Assembly (NCBI GenBank): GCA_009493725.1
Contig: VOGB01000005.1
Coordinates: 536,335-600,334, forward strand
Direction of reading: 5' to 3'
DNA: 64,000 bases
From: Pseudoramibacter fermentans
GTDB taxonomy: Bacteria > Bacillota > Clostridia > Eubacteriales > Eubacteriaceae
The position numbers were made by a program, and so were the translations under genes. Below, piece by piece: positions 49,901 to 58,553 of this stretch. The notes beneath the pieces are model-generated. The model saw nothing but the letters and a program-made list of their open reading frames with translations. It made no database searches and had not been told where the DNA came from. Position 1 is the first letter of the stretch, and each line of letters opens with the position of its first letter.

Positions 49901-51730
49901 TTACCTTACGCCCAAAATCTTTTTATACTGCTTAATTTTGAGCGCCGCTTCAGCTTCAGACTGTTCGAAAACGCGGATCACCCTGACGTCGGCCTCTCCG
50001 TCCCGCCCTGGAACGGTCACAAAATCGCCCGGTTTCACATCAAATCCGTCACAGATATAATCGTAATTTCGTTCGTTTCCTTCGAACTGAACGCTCACGA
50101 ATTGATGCGTTTTCTTCGCGCCTCGTGACTTCTCCGCTTTCACATTCCAGACAAGCTGATCTACGCTCATCATTTTCTTTTTATGGTAATAAAAACAAAT
50201 CACGTCTTTCTTGATTTTAATGCGGTCAACGTAAAATGTCCGCTTTGGTGCCCACACGTCCACTTTGGCGCTTTGGTCTAAAACAAATGACGTTTCTGTG
50301 GCTTTTTTGCAGTAAGAAATCAAAGGAAGTGTCAGCAGATACGGATACGGCTGGACGATGTTCCCTTTCCCCAGCGTCCGCGCAAGGATGATTTTGTACC
50401 CCTTCTTTTTCTTTTTAACGACGACTTTCATTTCCGCGTATTCCCCAAACATGAATTTCTGAATAAAGGACTCAATGTCGACGCCACAGGTCTTTTGCTG
50501 ACAATATTCGCCCAGTTCTTGTTTCACTTCATAAAGCCCTGAACGGATGCTGGCCGAGACTTTACCGAGGCCGAAGAAATCCGAGTGCTGCATCCGCTCA
50601 TCGATCGCCACCCGAGCAATCAGATAGTACGCGTAGGCTGTCCTCAAATCTCGGTCAGTCCCTACGCCGTGCTGGTAGCAACTCGCGATGCGCAGCGCGA
50701 GATCGCTGAGCACACCGTCACCGCACTCGATAAATTCCCTGTAGCTGTCTTCGTAATACCGGGTATAAAGATTGAAAGCTGCCTTTTCGTTTTTATAAAT
50801 GCCCCTGCCGTCGCGGAGCATGTCCCCGACTTTGTACGTCGCCTCGTAATATCCAAAAAAGGCCGCGAGCGAAAAATATTTATATGCCAGATCATACTGC
50901 GGCTCACCACCGCTACATCGACCATAATAATAAATGTATCCGAGCGTGTTAGCTGACTGCGCCTGCATATCATCATCGCCGATCTCCATCAATTTGAGAA
51001 AGCAATCCCTCGATTTTTCCCAATCGCAAGAATACAGCGGATGATCGTCGCCGTAATGCGCGTAGCCAAGGGTCTGAATCGCGTAGGCGTTACCCTCACC
51101 CGCCAACTCTTCGAGATATTTTTTGTAGAGCAGCTGTACATCTTCTTCCGCGTCTGCTAAATTATTTTCGTTGTACACTGAGATCAACCGTTCTTTTTGA
51201 GCGTGGGTGCAGATCCATTCGCGGTGGGGTCTTCCCTGATTAATTTTAAAATTGTCGATCATGTCTGCGAGATCCTGAAGGGCTTCATAACATTCCGTCT
51301 GATTGTCCTGATAATAATCACAGTCATTTGCGAGATCAACAAGTCTGTCAACGACATATTTCGCGAGATCACTCTCAGAATTGTAAAAAAACAAGTCTTC
51401 TGCAAACCCGTTTTCGAGAAAATCGATTGTTTTTCCGTCTTCGCCAATCATTTTTGGTAAGTGGATCAAATCGCCGAAAACCCAATACAAATTGTCCCAC
51501 CATTCTGATAATATTTCGAAAGCATCCCGCCTCTGTGCCATCTGCGTGGTCAATGCCTCACGGATATCCATTAGACTGATTTCGTAGGGTTTATCACAAA
51601 TACAAATAAATGTAATCTCATCCAAATTCTCTAAATCCTCTAATTGACTCGTTAATTCATCAAATGTGATCGTCCCATGGATAAAAGCGATCAGATCGTC
51701 GTACTTTATTTCAATTAGTTTATCAGTCAT
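49901..51730 (-). CDS. Sel1-repeat protein (609 aa)
   Basis: The N-terminal ~200 residues are acidic and helical without a recognised domain. Residues ~215-400 hold Sel1/TPR-like repeats (AIQTLGYAHYGDDHPLYSCDW, SANTLGYIYYYGRCSGGEP, TYKVGDMLRDGRGIYKNEKAA, IASCYQHGVGTDRDLRTAYAYY). The last ~180 residues are beta-rich with GDFVTVPGRDGEADVRVIRVFEQSEAE near the end, which resembles a small barrel. No signal peptide. Such proteins act as protein-interaction scaffolds; the role here is unknown. Monocistronic, less GC-rich than the neighbours. Confidence 0.82.
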   Translation of the reverse strand: MTDKLIEIKYDDLIAFIHGTITFDELTSQLEDLENLDEITFICICDKPYEISLMDIREALTTQMAQRRDAFEILSEWWDNLYWVFGDLIHLPKMIGEDGKTIDFLENGFAEDLFFYNSESDLAKYVVDRLVDLANDCDYYQDNQTECYEALQDLADMIDNFKINQGRPHREWICTHAQKERLISVYNENNLADAEEDVQLLYKKYLEELAGEGNAYAIQTLGYAHYGDDHPLYSCDWEKSRDCFLKLMEIGDDDMQAQSANTLGYIYYYGRCSGGEPQYDLAYKYFSLAAFFGYYEATYKVGDMLRDGRGIYKNEKAAFNLYTRYYEDSYREFIECGDGVLSDLALRIASCYQHGVGTDRDLRTAYAYYLIARVAIDERMQHSDFFGLGKVSASIRSGLYEVKQELGEYCQQKTCGVDIESFIQKFMFGEYAEMKVVVKKKKKGYKIILARTLGKGNIVQPYPYLLTLPLISYCKKATETSFVLDQSAKVDVWAPKRTFYVDRIKIKKDVICFYYHKKKMMSVDQLVWNVKAEKSRGAKKTHQFVSVQFEGNERNYDYICDGFDVKPGDFVTVPGRDGEADVRVIRVFEQSEAEAALKIKQYKKILGVR

Positions 51731-51836
51731 TGTGTACCTCTTTCTCTGAATTTATCTATCAAACGATTGTTTGTCTAGAAAAAATCATCAACATACATGT
51801 ACATATGCTGTCCTCTACCGTTAATGGCCTGCTCTT

Positions 51837-52595
51837 TTATATATTCCCCGCCGCTTTATCCTTTACGACCCCAAGCACTTCTCTAAGCATATTGTTCGGC
51901 AGGTACAGCGGTGTGGACGGCGCGGCAATGCCGTACACGTGCCGGTAGCCGGCCTTTTTCGCAAGGCTCAGCCCGCGGTAGACGTGAAAATTGTTCGTCA
52001 CAATTCCGATGCGGTCACCCTTGATGTCGATCAGCTCAGCTGAATATCGGATATTTTCGACGGTATTCTGCGACCGGCTTTCACTCTGGATCCGATTCGG
52101 CGCAATGCCTTTTTGAATTAAATAACGGCGCATGGCCGACGCTTCGGTCTCTGGCTCGTTCGGGCCGCGTCCGCCGGAGACAACACACTGTGTCTTTGGA
52201 TTAGCCTTGAGGTAATCCGCTGCCGTGTCCAGCCGATAAGCCAGTACCCGGCTCGGTCCCGTCGTTTTGACCTGCGCGCCGAGCACGACGATCACGTCCA
52301 GCCCCTTCGGCGCCTTCGCGCGAAACTGTGTATGGATCAGCGCGCAGACCGCCACAATGCTCACCACCACTGCCAACAGTACCACGTCAACCGCAATCCG
52401 TGCACCGATGGGCATCCGCGCCCAAGCGCCGGTGTGCACACTGACGGCCGCAGCGGCGAAGAGCGCGCCGATGCCGAACCACACGCAATAAAACCGCGTG
52501 CCGGAGGCGATGCTGAGAATCAGCACACCGTAGACGCACGACAGCGCCGCCAGCGCGCTCAAAATCACCACACTTTTTTCCATACGCTCACACAT
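51837..52595 (-). CDS. DUF218 (YdcF/SanA/ElyC-like) membrane protein
   Basis: 252 residues. Three or four N-terminal hydrophobic helices (to ~residue 85), then the DUF218 fold: VIVVLGAQVKTTGPSRVLAYRLD, TQCVVSGGRGPNEPETEASAM, SESRSQNTVENIRYS, GIVTNNFHVYRG. Members influence envelope integrity and vancomycin tolerance; the reaction is not established. Overlaps the amidase gene end by 8 bases, so cotranscribed. Confidence 0.88.
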   Translation of the reverse strand: MCERMEKSVVILSALAALSCVYGVLILSIASGTRFYCVWFGIGALFAAAAVSVHTGAWARMPIGARIAVDVVLLAVVVSIVAVCALIHTQFRAKAPKGLDVIVVLGAQVKTTGPSRVLAYRLDTAADYLKANPKTQCVVSGGRGPNEPETEASAMRRYLIQKGIAPNRIQSESRSQNTVENIRYSAELIDIKGDRIGIVTNNFHVYRGLSLAKKAGYRHVYGIAAPSTPLYLPNNMLREVLGVVKDKAAGNI

Positions 52596-53385
52596 ACCAT
52601 TCCGGCCGTCTCATCCCTGTGTAAGGCTTTGCCTGGCGCCGAGCCGTGGCCTGTTCCAACTCGATTTCCGCGTACAGCATCGCCTCGTCCCCACCTGCCA
52701 GAGCCAAAGTTTCGCCGTCGGGCCCCGCCACAATGGATCTGCCGGAAAAGGTCATGTCGTCTTCCGTGCCGACCCGGTTGCACATCGCCGCGTACACGCT
52801 GTTCTGAAAGGCCTGCACCTTAATTTCCCACTGAAACAGCTCGTCCGGCTCGCCGGTATTGTTCGCCGTCGGAATCAAAATCAACTCGGCGCCCTTCAGC
52901 GCTTCGGTCCGGATGCTTTCGGGATAATGCCGATCGAAACAGACGACAATGCCGATTTTCCCAAGCTTCGTCTCGAAGACCTGAAAGCCGTCATCCGCCG
53001 GCGTGTAATAATCCTGCTCGTAAAATCCCGGGCACTGCGCGATGTGCACCATCTTCTGCGTGCCGAGGATGGCGCCGGTGTCGTCAATCAAAAAGCTCGT
53101 GTCATAGCGCCCGCCGTCCAGAGCCATATAAAAATTGGGTGAAGCGAAAATGCGGTGCGCCGCGCACGCGTCCTGCACTGCCTTCAGGTACGGGCTGTCC
53201 ATCGTCATGCAGTACTGGGAGGCGTCCTGTCCGGGGTGCTTGGGGAAAAAGGGGCTGAGCTGAATTTCCGGAAAGAGAATCAGGTCGGCGCCCTGCGCCG
53301 CCGCTTCCTCGATGTGTGCCAGTGTACGATTTAAATTAGCGGTCATGTCTGCCGACATGCGCATCTGCGCCATTGCGATTTTCAT
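52588..53385 (-). CDS. Carbon-nitrogen hydrolase (nitrilase family amidase)
   Basis: About 265 residues from Met 53385 (MKIAMAQMRMS), with GAGGAAGCACTT upstream; an earlier Met lies in a poor context. Catalytic triad is visible: Glu in ILFPEIQLSPF, Lys in GTQKMVHIAQ, Cys in GIVVCFDRHYPES. Closest by motif to N-carbamoylputrescine amidase/beta-ureidopropionase-like members; substrate uncertain. Operon with the DUF218 gene. Confidence 0.88.
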   Translation of the reverse strand: MKIAMAQMRMSADMTANLNRTLAHIEEAAAQGADLILFPEIQLSPFFPKHPGQDASQYCMTMDSPYLKAVQDACAAHRIFASPNFYMALDGGRYDTSFLIDDTGAILGTQKMVHIAQCPGFYEQDYYTPADDGFQVFETKLGKIGIVVCFDRHYPESIRTEALKGAELILIPTANNTGEPDELFQWEIKVQAFQNSVYAAMCNRVGTEDDMTFSGRSIVAGPDGETLALAGGDEAMLYAEIELEQATARRQAKPYTGMRRPEWYV

Positions 53386-53468
53386 AAGTGCTTCCTCTCG
53401 TTTCGTTTTAGCCCTATCATAACACAGGGAAATGAATCGCTGCACATTTTTAGAGAAAGCCGCTCACA

Positions 53469-53503
53469 TAAAAAAGACTGGCTTGATGGAGAACAGCCAG
53501 TCT
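53469..53503 (-). terminator. Terminator behind the decayed aldo/keto reductase gene
   Basis: 9-bp stem AGACTGGCT/AGCCAGTCT with an 11-base loop; the A-run at 53470-53475 gives TTTTTT on the minus strand. Confidence 0.85.
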
Positions 53504-53568
53504 CGGTTTGTATTGGATGTATTAAAGAGAAGGAGAAGTTTTCATTTACGCGTGAATGCGCCACTGCG

Positions 53569-54154
53569 TCAGCAGATGCTCTGTGCCGGCGCGTAAAAAT
53601 CCATGATTTCGCTGCGGCCCTCGTCCATTTCGGAAATAGCCTCCATGTCGGCAGCCGTCAGCTCAAAATTAAAAATATCGATATTCTGCTGCATTCTTTC
53701 CTTGTGTGTGGATTTGGCATTGATTGAAATCCCGCGCTGGATCAGCCATCTCGAGATGACCTGTGCCGGAGATTTGCCGTATTTCTTCCCAATTGCGATC
53801 AAGATGTCGTTCTGGAACATCCCTCTTTTGCCTTCGCCAAAGGGCGCCCAGGCTTCCGGCTGGACGTGCCATTTTTCCATATTGGCCTGCGCCGCAATCT
53901 GCTGATTCATTGGACAGCCAGATTTTCGTCGTGATAAAAATGTCTTCCCGCTTCACGCCGAGTTCCTTTTCCGCGCGGCGGAGGCCTTCGCCGACCTGTG
54001 CTTCATTGAAATAGCTCTGTGCCGTATCGATTTTCCGGTAGCCCGACGCGATCGCGTCGACAACCGCCTGGGCTGTCTGGTCTTCTGGAATCTGATAAAC
54101 GCCGAATCCCATCTGCGGCATCACCACGCCGTTGTTTAAGGTTAAATTTATCAT
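53569..54154 (-). pseudogene. Aldo/keto reductase gene with internal deletion and frameshift
   Basis: From ATG 54154 (GGAGGAACCAATC upstream) the frame gives NGVVMPQMGFGVYQIPE, YRKIDTAQSYFNEAQVGEG and EDIFITTKIWLS, the first third of a 2,5-diketogluconate reductase-type AKR including the catalytic Asp, Tyr and Lys. At ~53912 it jumps, in another frame, to NQQIAAQANMEKWHVQPEAWAPFGEG, which lies some 75-80 residues further on in normal members. The middle third with the catalytic His is deleted and the frame is shifted, so the gene is dead. The C-terminal part runs to 53569. Confidence 0.88.
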
Positions 54155-54203
54155 GATTGGTTCCTCCATTTGATTTATATCTTATTTGTATTTTCCTAAT
54201 CCA

Positions 54204-54395
54204 TTACCGTTTGGTCTGGGCTCTGCCCCATCGTCTGAGCGACGCCTTGGACGCGTGTTCGCTGAATCGTCTGCCTTTCAGCCATTTGCCATTTTTGGCT
54301 CTCCCAGCGAGCTGGGTGCCGCTGTCCCCGAGACCGCTCGACATCGAGGTGCAGAACGGAATCACGGTTTTGCCCCGCGTCGACGAAAAGAAAAC
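54204..54395 (-). pseudogene. Flavodoxin C-terminal remnant
   Basis: Minus strand reads GKTVIPFCTSMSSGLGDSGT, then a line ending WLKGRRFSEHASKASLRRWG before TAA (54204-54206). This is the C-terminal signature of the flavodoxin family that usually follows or precedes aldo/keto reductases in Firmicutes (VIPFCTSGxSGIGxS ... WLxGxRFS). The N-terminal FMN loop is missing and the upstream side runs into the intergenic region. Degraded gene; the plus-strand frames here are shadows. Confidence 0.75.
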
Positions 54396-54472
54396 CCGAT
54401 TTTCACCTCATCTTTGCTGATTTCATTTTAATGTCTCAACGCGTCGATGTACAATGCTTAGGATTGAAGTTG

Positions 54473-54491
54473 GTATAACTCTAAGTTATAC
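54473..54491. promoter_or_regulatory. Probable LysR operator (T-N11-A type)
   Basis: Perfect inverted repeat GTATAAC-TCTAA-GTTATAC, ~190 bases before the LysR start and upstream of the decayed divergent genes, the classic place of a LysR recognition site. Confidence 0.7.
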
Positions 54492-54678
54492 TCCGGATTT
54501 ACTGTGCGCCAAAAAGTCAATTAGCGGCTTCGGTACCAATTGTGCAATTTTGTATGCATTCTATAAATAGACTGTGTGCACTTTTTCATAAACAGCACCC
54601 AAATTATAGAAAATTTTATAAACTTTTGTTAGAATAATTTTTTTTACAGACAGCTTGGAACCTCAGGAGGTGACCTTC

Positions 54679-55530
54679 ATGATCGAAATTTACTTATTAG
54701 AGCAGCTCGCCGCATTTGCCAAATACGGCACACTGTCCGCCGCGTCGGAACAGATTCATATCTCCCAGCCGGCTTTGACCCGCTCGATGAAAAAAATTGA
54801 AGAAGAACTGGATGTCAAATTATTTATCCGCCAGAAAAACCGCCTGATTCTCAACGAAACCGGAAAACTGGCGGCTACTTTAGCTGAACAGCTGGTCAAT
54901 CAGGATAATCAGCTGGTTCAGCAGGTGCGCGCCTTTGACCGAAGCCTGCGCACCATTGCCTTGGGCTCCTGCGCGCCGGTTCCGATCCTCGAAATTTCAC
55001 CGGTGCTCCAGACCATTTTCTCCCAAATGACCATTTCAACGGAAATTCACAACGACGAGGACCTTCAAAAGGGCTTCGACAATCACCTTTTCCAGCTGAT
55101 TGTCACCCACGAAATGCCGGAGGACGATGCGCTTTTTGCGGTCCCCTTCGGACACGAAAAACTGTTTATCGCGGTGCCGCCGGCCCACCCGCTGGCCGGC
55201 TTCGATGAAGTGCGCTTTGCCGATTTAGACGGCGTGCCGATTCTGCAGTACTCAAAGGTCGGCTTCTGGTACGATTTGGTTCACGAAAAAATTCCCAACG
55301 CCAATTTGCTGCTGCAGACGGACCGGCGCACCTTCACGGAAATCGCCTCAGCCTCGGCACTGCCCACTTTCTGCACCAACTACGTTTTGAAGGATCGTGA
55401 TTTGTCAAATCGAAAAATCATTCCCATCTCAGATTCCGAAGCGTCTGTCCATTACTTTATCGTCTGCCGGAAATCCGATCGGCCGCGCTTTAAACCCTTG
55501 TTCGATCATCTGCCAAAATGGCCAACCTAA
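54679..55530 (+). CDS. LysR-family transcriptional regulator
   Basis: 283 residues from ATG 54679, which has CAGGAGGTGACCTTC upstream. N-terminal winged HTH: LEQLAAFAKYGTLSAASEQIHISQPALTRSMKKIEEEL. The effector domain is a usual periplasmic-binding fold (TIALGSCAPVPILEISPVLQ, FAVPFGHEKLFIAVPP). It is divergent from two dead genes (aldo/keto reductase, flavodoxin), the redox pair that such regulators often control, and may now act only on itself or on the downstream reductase at 55677. Ligand unknown. Confidence 0.92.
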   Translation: MIEIYLLEQLAAFAKYGTLSAASEQIHISQPALTRSMKKIEEELDVKLFIRQKNRLILNETGKLAATLAEQLVNQDNQLVQQVRAFDRSLRTIALGSCAPVPILEISPVLQTIFSQMTISTEIHNDEDLQKGFDNHLFQLIVTHEMPEDDALFAVPFGHEKLFIAVPPAHPLAGFDEVRFADLDGVPILQYSKVGFWYDLVHEKIPNANLLLQTDRRTFTEIASASALPTFCTNYVLKDRDLSNRKIIPISDSEASVHYFIVCRKSDRPRFKPLFDHLPKWPT

Positions 55531-55606
55531 AATAATATCCGACCAAAATAACTAAAATGTTCAGTTTCTTATCCGTTTACTACAAGAAAGAAACGATTAC
55601 AGATGT

Positions 55607-55612
55607 TATAAT
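55607..55612 (+). promoter_or_regulatory. -10 element of the FucO-like gene
   Basis: TATAAT 65 bases before the ATG; no clear -35, which suggests an activator. Confidence 0.45.
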
Positions 55613-55676
55613 GGGATAAAATCAAATTGCAATCCTTTAAATTTCATTAAAAGGCTGCATGAGGAGGGTATAATAT

Positions 55677-56825
55677 ATGGCAAATCGTTTTATTTTAAAT
55701 GGCGCTTCCTACCACGGACACGGCGCAATCGAAGTCATTCCGGATCTCGTAAAAAGCTACGGCTGGAAGAAAATTTTCGTCACCTCTGACCCAGATTTGG
55801 TCAAATTTGGCGTCACTGCAAAGGTCACCGATCTGTTGGACAAAGCGGGTATCGCGTACACGGTATACTCCGGCATCAAACCGAACCCGACTATTCAAAA
55901 CGTCCAAGACGGCGTCGCAGCTTTCCGCGAAGCTGAAGCAGATTCCATTATCGCCATCGGCGGCGGCTCTTCCATGGACACCGCAAAAGCGATCGGGATC
56001 ATCATCAATAACCCGGAACACGAAGATGTCCGTTCCCTCGAAGGGGAAGTGCCGATGAAAAAGCACGCAGTGCCGACCATCGCTGTCCCAACGACAGCCG
56101 GTACTGCTGCTGAAGTCACCATCAATTACGTCATCACAGACGTCGAAAAAGAAAGAAAATTTGTATGTGTCGGCCCGGACGACATTCCGGAAACCGCTAT
56201 TATCGACCCGGACATGATGTCCTCAATGCCGAAGGGCTTAACCGCTTCAACCGGTATGGACGCCCTGACCCACGCCATCGAAGGCTACACCACAAAGGGT
56301 GCTTGGGAATTGTCCGACATGTTCCATCTGGAAGCCATTAAGCTGATCGCTCAGAACCTGCGCGGTGCCGTCGACAACACGCCGGAAGGCCGCGAAGGCA
56401 TGGCACTCGGCCAGTATATCGCTGGGATGGGCTTCTCCAACGTCGGTTTGGGGATTGACCACGCCATGGCACACACCCTGTCTGCACACTACGATATGCC
56501 GCACGGGGTCGCCTGCGCGATGCTCCTGCCGATTTCAATGGAATTCAACCGCGATTATGTCGGCGACCGTCTCCGCGACGTCGGACGCGCCATGGGCGTT
56601 GAAGGCATCGATGATATGGACGCCGAAGCCGCAAAAGATGCCGCTATCACCGCAGTTAAACAGCTGGGCGAAGACGTCGGTATTCCGAAGACGACGGACA
56701 AGATCCGCGAAGAAGATCTCGATCAGATCGCAGCTGACGCGTTGAAAGACGCCTGCTATCCGGGCAATCCGCGTGAAGCGACACCGGATCAGGTTAAAGA
56801 AATGTTCCGCATGTTAATGGCTTAA
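55677..56825 (+). CDS. fucO: Iron-containing alcohol dehydrogenase, FucO-like lactaldehyde reductase
   Basis: 382 residues, aligning along the full length with E. coli FucO (ANRFILNGASYHGHGAIEVI, SIIAIGGGSSMDTAKAIGII, PTTAGTAAEVTINYVITD, RKFVCVGPDDIP). Metal ligands are in GMDALTHAIEGY (Asp, His) and in the GIDHAMAHTLSAHYDMPHG block (first and last His). Reduces L-lactaldehyde to 1,2-propanediol with NADH, or runs the reverse way. This would feed the Pdu compartment; it may also replace the missing PduQ by reducing propionaldehyde. GAGGAGGGTATAAT precedes the ATG. Confidence 0.9.
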   Translation: MANRFILNGASYHGHGAIEVIPDLVKSYGWKKIFVTSDPDLVKFGVTAKVTDLLDKAGIAYTVYSGIKPNPTIQNVQDGVAAFREAEADSIIAIGGGSSMDTAKAIGIIINNPEHEDVRSLEGEVPMKKHAVPTIAVPTTAGTAAEVTINYVITDVEKERKFVCVGPDDIPETAIIDPDMMSSMPKGLTASTGMDALTHAIEGYTTKGAWELSDMFHLEAIKLIAQNLRGAVDNTPEGREGMALGQYIAGMGFSNVGLGIDHAMAHTLSAHYDMPHGVACAMLLPISMEFNRDYVGDRLRDVGRAMGVEGIDDMDAEAAKDAAITAVKQLGEDVGIPKTTDKIREEDLDQIAADALKDACYPGNPREATPDQVKEMFRMLMA

Positions 56826-56864
56826 GCCGATTGATAGTTGTCTCTACTTATTAACTCATAAAAA

Positions 56865-56906
56865 AACAAGGTGTCTAGGATGTTTCCTAGATACCTTGTT
56901 TTATTT
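56865..56906 (+). terminator. Terminator after the FucO-like gene
   Basis: Stem AACAAGGTGTCTAGGA/TCCTAGATACCTTGTT with a TGTT loop and TTATTTT after it; serves both converging genes. Confidence 0.92.
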
Positions 56907-56910
56907 TGAA

Positions 56911-58527
56911 TTAATATCTCGGGTCAGCGTAGCCAAAAATATCTGTCGATGTTTGATAATTTCCACGATTAACGCGGCGCACCTGACTCCTGCTGTTGCC
57001 TTCAATCGTAATCAAATCGTTGTGCTTAATGCTTTCAACAAAGCCGATGTGATCGACCACTTTATCGCCATTCCAGTCAAAGATCACTAAATCGCCTGTT
57101 TTAGGGCGATAACTGCCTCGCCAATGCCAGCAGCCTCTCGTCTGATACCATTGAACCGCAGAAGGGACGTAAGCATTACGCATGAAATTAGATGGTGCTC
57201 CTGCCGCTTCACCGCACCAGGAAACAAACATAAAGCACCAATTTTCATGGCTAAAATCCCATTTACGTTGCGCTCCCAAGTACTGATTGTACCAGACGCC
57301 ATATTTTGTATATTTATTGTTCCCCGCATGATAACCGATTTGAGATCTAGCAATTTTTATGGTTTTCGACCGCGCATTTGACACGTAAGGAACATAAGTG
57401 ACACCTGGAGAAATGCCCTTCGGCTCAATTACAATTTGAAGGGCTTCCATGCGGCGCGAAAGGGAATAAGTCCCTGCGGTTTCACCGTTCTTTGCCCAAT
57501 CTAGCCAGCCGTAACCTTGCACATGCACGCGATAATAAACATCGAAATGTTTGGCTATTTCCCCAGAAAGCCTGATTCGAACGGCTTCTACTCTTAAAGA
57601 TCTTCCTGATGTTCCAGCGTTCTCGCCATTTTTCTTCCAAACATTTCCCTGCCAGCCAATATTCTGAACATGGGCTTGGTATTCAATATTTCCTGTCATG
57701 CCTAAATTCTGTAAATTTGTCAATTTCAATTGAAGAGCTTCCAAACGTAGTGCGCGGCCTTTTGTCCCAAAAATCTGATTTTCGTTATGCTGGCGCTGCC
57801 AGCCAACATTCTGGACGTGCGTCTGTCCTTCAACAAGATAGCCTAAATAAGGTGTCTGAAGGGCAGAGGCCGTATGCAGCGGATCATTGACCTGAGCACC
57901 CTTTTTTACCAATTCGATCTGCAATCCTTCGATTCTAAGCGATCGTCCGATGGTGCCCGCGTACTCACCATCTTTCGCCCAATTCAGCCAACCGATATTC
58001 TGTACATGAACGCGGTAATAAATATCGTATTGATCTGCAAGTGTTTTGTCCGTTAAATGAATTTCAATCGCTTCAATTTGGAGACTCCGTCCTGAAGTTC
58101 CGGCCATTGTGCCAGCGCTGACTGAACTTTGCCAACCGATATTCTGAACGTGAACTCTGTAGGAAATACCGCCATTGGCAATTCCATTGTTTTTTAAACG
58201 CACCCAAAAAGCTTCAACTCGAAGACCTTTTCCGGTCGTCCCTGCCAATTCGCCGTCCGATACTTCCGGCTGTGTGCCGATATTTTGGACGTGTGTCTTA
58301 TACACAACACTCGGTGTGTCCTCCTCTGGCTGCTCTTCCTGATTTTCATCGGTCTTCGGCGTCGACGCCTCAGCACTTTCCGTTTGCGTCTGTGCAGCCG
58401 CTTCAGTCGAACTAGCTGTATTCGTTGTATTTTCGCTTGTCTGTGCTGTGGCAAAAACAGCGCTGCTAGCCAGTACGCCAACCAGCAGTACAATCAAAAG
58501 CGATGAGAATATTCTTTTAATTTTCAC
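56911..58527 (-). CDS. Secreted wall protein: six ChW repeats plus CHAP amidase domain
   Basis: 538 residues. Signal peptide (IFSSLLIVLLVGVLASSAVFA), a Ser/Thr/Glu linker, then six ChW (clostridial hydrophobic, conserved Trp) repeats from ~75 to ~390, typified by YRVHVQNIGWLNWAKDGEYA. The C-terminal ~150 residues are a CHAP domain: catalytic Cys in ENWCFMFVSWCGEA, His in VDHIGFVES, and the polar residue in TIEGNSRS. Such enzymes cut peptidoglycan cross-bridges or amide bonds; ChW repeats are thought to bind wall or partners. The repeats share their pattern with the 691-residue protein at 60477. Confidence 0.92.
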   Translation of the reverse strand: MKIKRIFSSLLIVLLVGVLASSAVFATAQTSENTTNTASSTEAAAQTQTESAEASTPKTDENQEEQPEEDTPSVVYKTHVQNIGTQPEVSDGELAGTTGKGLRVEAFWVRLKNNGIANGGISYRVHVQNIGWQSSVSAGTMAGTSGRSLQIEAIEIHLTDKTLADQYDIYYRVHVQNIGWLNWAKDGEYAGTIGRSLRIEGLQIELVKKGAQVNDPLHTASALQTPYLGYLVEGQTHVQNVGWQRQHNENQIFGTKGRALRLEALQLKLTNLQNLGMTGNIEYQAHVQNIGWQGNVWKKNGENAGTSGRSLRVEAVRIRLSGEIAKHFDVYYRVHVQGYGWLDWAKNGETAGTYSLSRRMEALQIVIEPKGISPGVTYVPYVSNARSKTIKIARSQIGYHAGNNKYTKYGVWYNQYLGAQRKWDFSHENWCFMFVSWCGEAAGAPSNFMRNAYVPSAVQWYQTRGCWHWRGSYRPKTGDLVIFDWNGDKVVDHIGFVESIKHNDLITIEGNSRSQVRRVNRGNYQTSTDIFGYADPRY

Positions 58528-58553
58528 TTATTACCTCCTTTTATATATAACGA

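Noticed and set aside
54157..54431. Plus-strand small frames upstream of lysR
   Set aside because: The minus strand carries a recognisable flavodoxin C-terminus, so these are shadows of a decayed gene.
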